Shown here one piece after another: positions 1-10,895 of a DNA stretch of 64,000 nucleotides. Position numbers and translations under genes: made by a program. The stretch spans positions 401,407,886 to 401,471,885 of the forward strand of contig CM077666.1 in the NCBI GenBank assembly GCA_039707655.1, written 5' to 3'. The notes beneath the pieces are model-generated. The model did not search any database, was not told the origin of the DNA, and worked only from the letters and a program-made list of their open reading frames with translations. The number at the start of each line of letters is the position of its first letter. Position 1 is the first letter of the stretch. Origin of the DNA: Elymus sibiricus. Taxonomy: Eukaryota > Streptophyta > Magnoliopsida > Poales > Poaceae.

Positions 1-2
1 AG

Positions 3-929
3 CATGATATAAATGAGTCTATTAAAGCTATCTATGTCTCCATTAATGAACGTAAAGAAAGAACCGCTAGGTTGAGAGCTAAGCGAGAATTCTTAGAAAA
101 AGCCATTCCACCCGGTTTCTATCGTAGTAATGATGAAGATATTAAAATGATTGGTGTCTCACCTATTGAATATTTATTTAGTAATATAAAACTTGATGAA
201 AAAGGGACTGAAGATGAGTCAACTTTAGATAGAAGGCGTCCCAATTATTTGGAGGGTGGTGATCTTATTGATAAAAAGGATAAAAGCGGATTTGGAGAGG
301 TCAAAACTTTAAATAGTGATGTACCCACTACTTTGGATTACAAGGATTTTAATTATGATAATTGCTCTTTAGTTGAATGTATTTCCTTGTTGCAATCCAT
401 GATTAATTCACCTAATGCCTATGAACAAAATAAAGCTTTCACTAAACATATTGTAGAAGCTATGATAAAATCTCATGAAGAAAAGATTGAGTTGGAAGTT
501 TCAATTCCTAGAAAATTACATGATGAATGGGAACCTACTATCAAAGTTAAAATCAAAGATTATGAATGCAATGCTTTGTGTGATCTAGGTGCTAGCGTCT
601 CTACTATACCAAAATCTTTATATGACGTGCTAGGTCTCACTGATATGGATGCTTGTTCCCTCAATTTACATTTAGAGGATTCCACTATTAAAATACCATT
701 GGGTAGAATAAATGATGTGCTTATTCATGCTAATAGAAATTATGTGCCCGTGGATTTTATTGTGCTTGATATTGAATGCAATCCGTCTTGTCCTATAATA
801 CTTGGTAGGCCTTTCCTACGAACCATAGGTGCTATTATTGATATGAAAGAAGGTAATATAAGATTTCAATTCCCATTAAAGAAAGGGATGGAACACTTCC
901 CTAGAAAGAGAATTAAGCCACCATATTAA
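3..929 (+). CDS. Partial gag-protease polyprotein of the gypsy element
   Basis: The reading frame is open from the first bases of the window to a stop at 927-929, so the true start lies upstream. The C-terminal half is a retropepsin-like domain. It has an active-site motif CDLGAS, with Leu in place of the usual Thr or Ser as is common in Athila-type elements, followed about 70 residues later by IILGRPFL, the usual second protease signature. The N-terminal part is charged and gag-like, with no zinc knuckle visible in the part present. The protein would process the element's Gag in virus-like particles. The ORF ends right after the protease and does not continue into reverse transcriptase. Confidence 0.8.
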   Translation, partial: HDINESIKAIYVSINERKERTARLRAKREFLEKAIPPGFYRSNDEDIKMIGVSPIEYLFSNIKLDEKGTEDESTLDRRRPNYLEGGDLIDKKDKSGFGEVKTLNSDVPTTLDYKDFNYDNCSLVECISLLQSMINSPNAYEQNKAFTKHIVEAMIKSHEEKIELEVSIPRKLHDEWEPTIKVKIKDYECNALCDLGASVSTIPKSLYDVLGLTDMDACSLNLHLEDSTIKIPLGRINDVLIHANRNYVPVDFIVLDIECNPSCPIILGRPFLRTIGAIIDMKEGNIRFQFPLKKGMEHFPRKRIKPPY

Positions 930-3727
930 TCTATTATGAGGGCCACCTATGGAATTAATTTGAAGGATGACAATACTTGAAACTATGCATTATGCCTAGC
1001 TAGGGGCATAAAACAATAGCGCTTGTTGGGAGGCAACCCAATATTTATTTTTATTGCGAAATTTTATTTTCTTGTGTCACACAATTGTAGCCTCTGTTAT
1101 GATTGTGTTTTTATCTTTTAATTGGTGTTTGTGCCAAGTAATGCCTTTGGGATGATTTGGATGATAATATAATTTATGCTGCTTGGAAACAGAAACTTTT
1201 GCGCTTAGTTCTGGAATTTTCATTATGTAATGGAGAGTTATTAAATTCTGAATTTTTTACACAGTATTAGTATATGAATTTTCTGCGTTTTCCTAATTTT
1301 TCAGAAGTTTTGGAGTTACAGAAGTATGACTTTAATTCAGATCTTTACAGACTGTTCTGTTTTAGACAGATTCTGTTTTTGTTGCATAGTTTGCTTATTT
1401 TGATGAATCTATGTATCGTATCGGGGGGTATGAGCCATGGGGAAGTTGGAGTACAGTAGTATTATGCCAATATTAAATATGAATCAATTTACAACAGTAC
1501 CTAAAGTTTAAGATTTGTTTATTATACGAACGGATCTCACGAGGTTTCTGTTGAGTTTTGTGTGCTTAAGTTTTCAAGTTTTGGGTGAGACTACGATGGA
1601 TAAAGGAATAAGGAGCGGCAAGAGCCTAAGCTTGGGGATGCCCAAGGCACCCCAAGGTAATATTCAAGGAATACTCAAGCCTCTAAGCTTGGGGATGCCC
1701 CGGATGGCATCCCCTCTTTCGTCTACAATCTATCGGTATATCACTTGGAGCAATATTTTTATTCATCACATGATATGTGTTTTACTTGGAGCGTCTTGTG
1801 CTATAGTTTGCTTGCTTTTGTTTGCTTTTTAGTTTGCCCAATCATCTTTTCTGAACACAACTTTTTGAGAGGGACACACATTATTCGTGATTTGTTAGAA
1901 TACTCTATGTGCTTTACTTATATCTTTTAAGCTAGGTAGTTGCTCTAGTGCTTCACTTATATCTTTTAGAGCACGGCGGTGGTTATATTTTAAAGAAATA
2001 GTTGCACTCTCATGCTTCACTTATATCTTTTTGAGAGTCTAATAAATAGCAATGGTAATATGCACGGGTTATGAATTTTGTTAAGATGGTAATATGTGGG
2101 ACGTGCTAGTAGATAATTATGGTTTAGTAAGAATATTGGTGTTAAGGTTTGTGATTCCCAAAGCATGCACGTATGATCTGTCGTTATGCTAAGAAGTTGG
2201 AGCATGATTTATTATTGATTGTCTACCTTATGAGTGGCGATCGGGGACGAGCTATGGTCTTTTCCTACCAATCTATCCCCCTAGGGGCATGTGTAGTAGT
2301 ACTTTGCTTCGAGGGCTAATAAAATTTTGCAATAAGTATGTGAGTTCTTTATGACTAATGTGAGTCCATGGATTATACGCACTCTCACCTTTCTGCAATT
2401 TGCTAGCCTCTTCGGTACCGTGCATTGCCCTTTCTCACATCGAGAGTCAGTGCAAACTTCGCCGGTGCATTCAAACCCCATGATATGATACGCTCTATCA
2501 AACATAAGCCTCCTTATATCTTCCTCAAAACATCCACCATACCTACCTATCATGGCATTTCCATAGCCATTCTGAGATATATTGCCATGCACCTTCCACC
2601 GTTCCGTTTTTATATGACACACATCATCATTGTCATATTGCTTTGCATGATCATATAGCTGACATAGTATTTGTGGCTCAGCCACCATTCATCATTTTCA
2701 TACAAGTTACGCTAGTATCATTGCACATCCTGGTACACTGCCAGAGGCATTCATATAGAGTCATATTTGTTCTAGTATCGAGTTGTAATTTTTGAGTTGT
2801 AAGTAAATAGAAGTGTGATGATCATCATTATTAGAGCATTGTCCCAATGAGGAAATAAACAAATAAAAAGAAAAAAAGAGAGGCCAAAAAGAGCCCATGA
2901 AAAAAAGAAAAATAATAAATAAATGAGAGAAAAAGAGAGAAGGGGGAATGTTACTATATTTTTCCATGCTTGTGCTTCAAAGTAGCACCATGTTTTTCAT
3001 ATAGAGAGTCTCCTATGTTGTCACTTTCATATACTAGTGGGAATTTTTCATTATAGAACTTGGCTTGTATATTCCGATGATGGGCTTCCTCAAATGCCCG
3101 AGGTCTTCATGGGCAAGCAAGTTGGATGCACACCCACTTAGTTTTTATTTTGAGCTTTCATACACTTATAGTTCTTAGTGCATCCGTTGCATGGGAATCC
3201 CTACTCCTCGCATTGACATCAATTGATGGTCATCTCCATAGCCCGTTGATTAGCTTCGTCGATGTGAGACTATCTTCTTCTTTTTGACTTCCCCTTATTA
3301 ATCTCTACCATCATATTCTATTCCACCCATAGTGCTATATTCATGGCTTGCGCTCATGTATTGCGTGGGGGTTGAAACAGCTGAAGCACGTTAAAAAGTA
3401 TGAATCAATTGCTCGGCTTGTCATCGGGGTAGTGTATGATGAATACTTTGTGTTAAGAAGATGGAGCATGACAGGATTATATGATTTTGTAGGGATAACT
3501 TTCTTTAGCATTTTTATTTTGAACGACATGATTGTTTGTTAGTATGCCTGAGTATTGATGTCTTTATATCAAATTATAGACTATTGCCTTGAATCATTCG
3601 GATCTTAATATTCATACCGTAAAATAGAATTACATGATGAAACATGTTAGGTAGCATTCCACATCAAAAATTCTGTTTTTATCATTTACCTACTCGAGGA
3701 CGAGCAGGAATTAAGCTTGGGGTTGCT
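930..3727 (+). other. Non-coding 3' internal region of the gypsy element
   Basis: About 2.8 kb, AT-rich, without a convincing coding frame. It holds two close copies of an AAGCTTGGGGATGCCC motif near 1630 and 1690. It closes with the stretch TACTCGAGGACGAGCAGG and a purine-rich tract just before the LTR, the likely plus-strand primer site. Short ORFs here look like chance frames. A related region is found in reverse at 7570-10895. Confidence 0.7.
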
Positions 3728-5281
3728 TGATACGTCTCCAACGTATCTATAATTTTTGATTGTTCCATGCTATTATAGTATCAATCTTGGATGTTTTGTA
3801 TGCAATTATATATCATTTTTTGGGACTAACCTATTAACCAAGTGCCTAGTGCCAGTTGTTGTTTTTTGCCTGTTTTTGGCTTTTTAGAAAATCATTATCA
3901 AACAAAGTACAAACGGAGAAAAAACTTTGGATTAATTTTTTCTGGACCAGAAGGGACCCTAGAAGCTTTGGGAGAAGACCAGAAGAGTCACAAGGGAGCG
4001 GCAAGCTCGGGAGGCGCGCCCAGGGGGGTGGGCGCACCCCCCAGGCTTGTGGGCCCCTCGTGGCACCTCTTGACCTAATTCCAGCGCTATAAATTCCAAA
4101 ATATTCCCAATATACCACAGAGACAGAAGAGAAAACCTTTCCGCCAACGCAAGCCTCTGTTCTTCCGCGATCCCATCTAGAGGCCTTTTCTGGTACCCTG
4201 CCAGAGGGGGAATCGATCACGGAGGGCTTCTTCATCAACCTTGCCGCCCTTCCGATGATGTGTGAGTAGTTTACCACAGACCTACGGGTCCATAGCTAGT
4301 AGCTAGATGGCTTCTTCTCTCTCTTTGATCTACAATACCATGTTCTCCTTGATGTTCTTGGAGTTCTATCCGATGTAATCTTCTTTTGCGGTGTGTTTGT
4401 TGGGATCCGATGAATTGTGGGTTTATGATCAGATTATTCATGAGAAATATTTGAGTCTTCTCTGAACTCTTTTATGCATGATTGTTATAGCTTTGCATTT
4501 CTCTCCGATCTATCCGTTTGGTTTGGCCAACTAGATTGATTTATCTTGCAATGGGAGAGGTGCTTTGTGATGGGTTCAATCTTGCGGTGTTCTATATCCC
4601 AGTGACAGAAAGGGACAAGAAACGTATTTGTATTGTTGCCATTAAGGATAAAAAGATGGGGTTTAATCATATTGCTTGAGTTTACTCTGTCTAGATCATG
4701 TCATCTTGCTTAAGGCGTTACTCTGTTTTATACTTAATACCCTAGATGCATGCTGGATAGCGGTCGATGGGTGGAGTAACAGTAGTAGATGCAGGCAGGA
4801 ATCGGTCTACTTGTCTCGGACGTGATGCCTATATACATGATCATTGCCTTGAATATCGTCATAACTATGCGCTTTTCTATCAATTGCCCAACAGTAATTT
4901 GTTTACCCACCGTATGCTATGTGTTGGAGAGAGAAGCCTCTAGTGAAAACTATGGCCCCCGGGTCTACTTTTATCATATATTAAAATCCAAAAATACCTT
5001 GCTGTAATTTATTTACTTTTATTTTCTTTTGCAATTTACTTTTCTATCTATCACTATCAGAATTAATCCTTGCAAGTAACCGCTAAGGGGATTGACAACC
5101 CTTTTATTTGCATTGGGTGCAAGTGTTTGCTTTTGTGTGTGTAGGTGCTGCTAACGAGGTTCTGTGTGGTTCTCCTACTGGATTGATAACCTTGGTTCTT
5201 AACTGAGGGAAATACTTATCACTACTGTACTGCATCATCCTCTCCTCTTCGGGGAAATCCCAACGCAGTTCACAAGTAGCA
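3728..5281 (+). repeat. 3' LTR of the gypsy element
   Basis: About 1.55 kb, starting TGATACGTCTCC and ending CACAAGTAGCA, with TG...CA ends. It directly follows the polypurine-like tract at 3705-3727. The first ~590 bp recur in inverted orientation at 28187-28785, which confirms the left boundary. The right boundary is inferred from the CA end and from the change to LINE-like coding sequence. Confidence 0.8.
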
Positions 5282-5931
5282 ACGGGTGATAAGATTCTAG
5301 GGTTTCCACTCCAGCTGCCACTAGAAGGTGCAGAGATGGCTGGAAATTCTGGGGAGGTTTCGGTGGAGGGAGGGCCAACAGAGGTGGGGGAAGAAGTGGG
5401 TTCTTTGATTCCAAGAAGAATTACACAGGGCAAAGCTCTTATGAGGAGAGGAACAGATTTAATCCCATGGATACCTCCAATTTGAACCAGAATAGGGGAG
5501 GAGGCCGCACCTTCTCTGATCTAGGGGAGGGAGGAAGAATAGGTGGAACTACGAGAAGCAACCCGGCTGGAAAGCAAGTCTGGAAGGAGAAAGTGGGACA
5601 AATAGAGATTAGTGGACCTGCTGATGAAGCAGGGGAGAATAGAGCTGGTGACTTGGGGAATGGATCTGGAGGTAACCCTAACAAGCTCATGGGCATGGAT
5701 ACTGCTCAACCACAATAGCTGTTAGGAGCTCTGTTGTCGTAGCTGGCACAAAACATGAGTGTTGGAAATGCTGGATTGATCCCCAAAGCAGGAGGGGGAG
5801 ATGGTAAAACTGTTAATGAGAGAGCCACAAAGTTGGGAAAAGATAGTACTGGTGGAGGGTAGAATATAGGAGGAGTTACCAAGGAGCTACACAAGGTAAA
5901 TGACATGAAGAGGCTGGTGGCTAAAGGTCCT
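5282..5931 (+). mobile_element. LINE A, first segment (5' part of ORF1)
   Basis: This is the 5' piece of a plus-strand L1-type LINE that resumes at 25836, after the 19.9-kb gypsy insertion. A frame is open from 5293 to a stop at 5716-5718. It is rich in Gly, Asn and Arg (GGFGGGRANRGGGR, then NQNRGGGRTF), like the low-complexity N-terminus of plant LINE ORF1 proteins. Downstream of 5718 the frame is broken. The junction to the upstream gypsy LTR at 5281/5282 suggests that LTR element also landed in LINE A. The 3' end of this segment, GTCCT at 5927-5931, is the left target duplication of the nested gypsy element. Confidence 0.7.
5293..5718 (+). pseudogene. LINE A ORF1, N-terminal fragment
   Basis: About 140 codons with Gly/Asn-rich tracts but no start codon at the left edge. 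It ends in a TAG at 5716-5718 followed by further broken frames. ORF1 of plant L1 elements encodes an RNA-binding protein that coats the LINE transcript; the zinc knuckles of this copy lie in the second segment near 25894. Coding identity is inferred from composition and from continuity with that segment. Confidence 0.55.
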
Positions 5932-7569
5932 TGATGTCTACTACGCAACTTTTATTCTTGTAGACGTTGTTGGGCCTCCAAGTGCAGAGTTTTGTAGGAC
6001 AATAGCAAATTTCTCTCAAGTGGATGACCTAAGGTTTATCAATCCGTGGGAGGCGTAGGATGAAGATGGTCTCTCTCAAACAACCCTGCAATCAAATACA
6101 AAGAATCTCTTGTGTCCCCAACACACCCAATACAATGGTAAATTGTATAGGAGCACTAGTTCGGAGAAGAGATGGTGATACAAGTGTAGTATGGATAGTA
6201 GAAATAGGTTTTTGTAATCTGAAAATATAAAAACAGCAAGGTAGCAAGTGATAAAACGGAGCACAAACGGTATTGCAATGCTTAGAAACAAGGCCTAGGG
6301 TTCATACTTTCACTAGTGCAATCTCTCAACAGTGCTAACATAATTGAATCATATAACAATCCCTCCACGTGCGATAAAGAATCACTACAAAATTCCTATT
6401 AGTGGAGAACATAAGACGAAATTTTTGTAGGGTACGAAACCACCTCAAAGTTATCCTTTTCGATCAATCTATTGAGCCATTCCTATAAGTCTCACAAACA
6501 GCCCTAGAGTTCGTACTAAAATAACACCATATGAAACACATCAACCAACTCTAATGTCACCTAGATACTCCAATGCCACCACAAGTATCCGTGAGTTGAT
6601 TATTCGATATGCATCAAACAACTTCAGATTCATAATATTCAATCCACACAAAGAACTTCAAAGAGTACCCCAAAGTTTCTATCGAAGAAAAGAAGATGAA
6701 AACGTGTACCAACCCATATGCCTAGACTCCCCAAGGTCACGGGAATCCGCGAGTTGATTACCAAAACATACATCAAGTGAATCAATAGAATACCCCATTG
6801 TCACCACGGGTATCCACATGCAAGACATACAACAAGTGTTCCCAAATCCAAAGTATTCAATCCGACAATAACAAAACCTCAAAGGGAAAGATTCGATCCA
6901 TCACAACAAACATGGAGAGGGAAGAAACACCATATGATCCAACTATATTAACAAAGCTCGCGGTACATCAAGATCATGCCAAATCAAGAACACGAGAGAG
7001 AGAGAGATCAAACACATAGCTACTTGTACATACCCTCAGCCCCGAGGGTGAACTACTCCCTCCTCGTCATGGAGACCGCCGGGATGATGAAGATGGCCTC
7101 CGGCGATGATATCCCCCTCCCCCCTCCGGCAGAGTGCTGGAACAGGGCTCCAAATGAGTTTTCTTCGGTACAGAGGCTTGCGGCGGCGGCATGGAAGTTC
7201 TAGGTTTAATTTTGGGGTTTTCACTATTTATAGGAATATTTGGCGTTGGAATCAAGTCAGGGGGGTGCCCGAGGGTCCCACAAGCTCGGGGGCACGCCCT
7301 AGGGGAGGGGCAGGCTTGTGGCGCCCTTGGCCACTCCCTGGTCCAGCTCCAGTGCTCCGTGGGTCTCTTTTGGTCCATAAAAAATCACCGTAAATTTTGG
7401 GCCCATTTCGAGAACTTTTATTTTTGCACAAAAAACAACACCACGGTAGTTCTACTGAGAACAGCGTCAGTCCGGGTTAGTTCCATTCAAATCATTCCAA
7501 AACAATATAAAATTGTTGTAAACATGGCATGAATACTTCACAAATTATAGATACGTTGGAGACGTATCA
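5932..7569 (-). repeat. 3' LTR (left) of the minus-strand gypsy element
   Basis: On the minus strand it starts TGATACGTCTCCAACG at 7569 and ends AGTAGACATCA at 5932. It aligns throughout with 24203-25830, with scattered substitutions and short indels, for example near 7010 and 7115. Next to it at 7570-7610 is the minus-strand purine-rich stretch containing AAGCTTGGGGATGC, the expected polypurine position. Confidence 0.88.
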
Positions 7570-10500
7570 GCATCCCCAAGCTTAATTCCTGCTCGTCCTC
7601 GAGTAGGTAAATGATAAAAGAAATAATTTATGAAGTGTGAATGCTAGCATAGTGCATAAGTTTGATCAATGATAATTCCAATCACTTTTTCTAGCATCAT
7701 AACAGCAACTCTTTCTCATAAAACTCATCATGATAAAGTAGCAATCAATTCACATGTTATGGTTCAAACAATGCATTCTCTTGAAACTTAACAACCTATG
7801 TTCTTAGTCACCAAACAATTACAATGCATCTCATTTTCAACAAAGTCTAAGTAAGAGCTCCACATACTCAATTATCATATAGTCTTCTATGATTGCTAAT
7901 ACTCAAAGCATATTTTTAGAACAAATAGCATCCATCGAACACAGAGAAAGATAGGGGTTTAATGTTTCGCCTCCCAACTTATTTATCATAGAGATAATTG
8001 TCAACAATAATAATTCATGATCAAATATATTTCAATGGCTATATATGCCTGGATCTTTCCCCACCACATAATGCTTGCTAACTAGAGAATAGGTTGGAAT
8101 GAGAAGTTAACTCAACAAAAATAAATAACATGAAAGTAAATAACATAAAAGTAAATAGAATGTCCCTTCGCAGATGGAAGCAGGGATTTACAGAGGTGCC
8201 AGAGCTCATTGCTTAAAACAGAGATGAATACATTTTGAGTGGTGTGCTTTTCCTGTCAACGTCACGACCGAGAGATCTCAATATCTTCCATGCTAAACAC
8301 ATTATAGGTGGTTCCCAAGCGGAAAGGTAAAGTTTACTCCCCCTCAACCATTCAAACACAAGCCATGGCTAGCCGAATCCTCGGGTGCCCTCCATACAAT
8401 CAACTTTCCGGGGGAGTTTCTTTAATTATATATATATATATATATATATGATTACAGGACTGGGCATCCCAATTACCAGTCTCTCTCGTGCAATGACAAG
8501 TGAATAAACACCCATCATGAGAATAACCCGCTTAACATGGAAGATACTGACCACCCCCTGCCACTTCATGAGCGGTACAGGCACACAAAACAGATGATTA
8601 TTTGAAGGTTTTGGAGATGGCACATGCAAATTTACTTGGAACGGCAGGGTAATACCGTATATAGGTAGATATGGTGGACACTCATGGAAGAAACTTGGCT
8701 CAAGGGTTTTGGATGCACAAGCAGTATTCCCGCTTAGTACAGAAATTTTGGCTAGCAAAAGGTTCTAAAGAAGCACCACATGTTGGAGGATCCATAACAA
8801 TATAACTTATATGCAAATATACCCAAACATAACTCATTACGTTGTCTTCCTTATCCAACATCAACTACTTGATCAAGTTTGAAAATAATTAATGGGTACT
8901 CACAATCATAAAAGATGTCCAAGATAATATATTTATATGTGAAATTTCTCTTCCATATACTAATCATTCAAGAATTGCTTGTATGACCAATATTGTGATT
9001 GTCAAATTTCAATAGATTTTACTTTCTAAACCCAATGTGAAATTACTAGTAAGCATATGGAACATGGATAATTTCAGATTTATGATATTCAATTCATTTC
9101 AATAATTCACTCGTAGGATATAAGTGAAGGACGAGAGTGAATGACAAACTACTCCAAAAGATTTAAGTGTAGATCAATGAGTAGTTAAAAAATTAAGTAG
9201 CTATGTGAAGACTTTCTCTAAATAAAGATTTTAGATCTTGATATTTTTATTCAAGAAGCAAAGAAAATAAAAAGACACACCAAGAATAGCACAAATCATG
9301 TGAACAAATAAAAACTTAGGCTCAAGCAAGACAAACCGATAGTTGTTGATGAAGAAAGGTGGGATGCCTACTGGGCATCCCCAAGCTTAGATGCTTGAGA
9401 CTTCTTGAAATATTAACTTGGAATGCCTTGGGAATCCCCAAGCTTGAGCTCTAGTGTCTCCTTAATTCCTCTCATATCACGGTTTCCCTAAATCTTAAAA
9501 ACTTCGTCCACACAAAACTCAACAAGAACTTGTGATATAAGTTAGTATAAATCAATGCAAAACCTTATCATTCTCTACTATAACAAATCACTAAAATTAT
9601 AATTTAACATTGCATACTAAATGCATCTGCATATTTAATACTCCTATCCTCAAACAGAACAATTAAACGAGCCAACATATGCAAACAATGCAAACATAAC
9701 AGCAATCCACCTAAACAGAACAGTCTGTAAAGGATGAAGCAAGATCCATACTTATTTAACTCCAAAAATTCTGAAAAATTACCACACTATAGAGAATTTA
9801 TAATAGCTTACTGTGTCAAATTTCAAGATTTTATCACATTCTGACTTTTCTAGAGAATTTAAGCAATAACAGCAAACTTTCTGTTTTAAAACAGCAACTC
9901 ATACACTTGCAAACTGAGTATGGTAAAGGCTATACTTGACACTTTTATTGAAGTAAAAGATTGAAAACTTGATTCTAAATAGTAGCAAGCAAATCCAACT
10001 CAAATAAAATGATGCTCCAAGCAAAACACATATCATGTGATGAATAAAAATATAGTCCCAAGTGAGGTTACCGATAATGTTGAAGACGAAAGAGGGGATG
10101 CCTTCTGGGGCATCCCCAAGCTTAGACACTTGAGTCTTCCTTGAATATTACCTTGGGGTGCCTTGGTCATCCCCAAGCTTAGGGTCTTGCCACTCCTTAT
10201 TCTCCTCATATCGATATCTCACCCAAAACTTGAAAACTTCAATCACACAAAACTTAACGGAACTTTGTGAGATAGGTTAGTATGATAATAAATAAATCAT
10301 TCACTTTGGTACTGTAAAGCCATAATTGTTCTCACATAATGCCTACTGTACTCTATCATTTCCACAATTTATATTACTCAATATAAGCTATGGAGACACT
10401 AAAACAAGCAAACTATGCATTGAAAACAGAATCTGTCAAAAACAGAACAGTCTGTAATGATCTGAATTAAGGTCATACTTGTGTTACTCCAAAAATTCTG

Positions 10501-10895
10501 AAAAATTAGCACAACGTAAAAAAATTATAACCCAATAATGTGAAAAAAAAAATCAGAATTTTATCGCGTTCCAGTACAGAATAGAAATTCCAGAACTGGG
10601 CGCAAAAGATTCTGTTTTTGCACAGAATCAAATCAACAAGTATCCACACTATCCCAAAGGCTTTGCTTGGCACATTATTGAAAGAAAACATATATAACAT
10701 GATTACTACAGTAGCTTAATCATGTGAACACACAAAAACAGTAGGTATAAATATTGGGTTATCTCCCAACAAGCGCTTTTCTTTAATGCCCTTTTAGCTA
10801 TGCATGATGATTTCAATGATGCTCAGATAACAGTGAAGAATTAAAAACATGAGGTGAGCATCATGAAGCATTTGACAAGCACATATAAGCCTAAC
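7570..10895 (-). other. Non-coding 3' internal region of the minus-strand gypsy element
   Basis: AT-rich DNA related, in inverse orientation, to 930-3727. It carries the CATCCCCAAGCTT motif (reverse of the one near 1690) twice as a pair, around 9375-9445 and 10105-10180. This suggests an internal duplication with a period of roughly 720 bp. A minus-strand frame at 8426-8758 is open for 110 codons but has no recognisable domain. I see no complete gene here. Confidence 0.65.
8427..8449. repeat. (TA)n microsatellite
   Basis: About 11 uninterrupted TA units inside the 3' internal region of the minus-strand gypsy element. Confidence 0.95.

Larger units (their letters stand above)
1..5281 (+). mobile_element. 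3' part of an Athila-type Ty3-gypsy LTR retrotransposon
   Basis: The window opens inside a gypsy element and leaves it at the end of its 3' LTR. The order is a gag-protease ORF, about 2.8 kb of non-coding tail, a polypurine-like stretch ending AAGCTTGGGGTTGCT, then an LTR starting TGATACGTCTCC and ending AGTAGCA. No reverse transcriptase or integrase lies between the protease and the LTR, so this copy looks non-autonomous or internally deleted. The motif AAGCTTGGGGATGCCC, repeated around 1630-1700, is typical of abundant Triticeae gypsy families of the Sabrina/WHAM/Fatima kind; which one is not decided here. The 5' LTR lies outside the window, so a target duplication cannot be checked. Confidence 0.85.
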
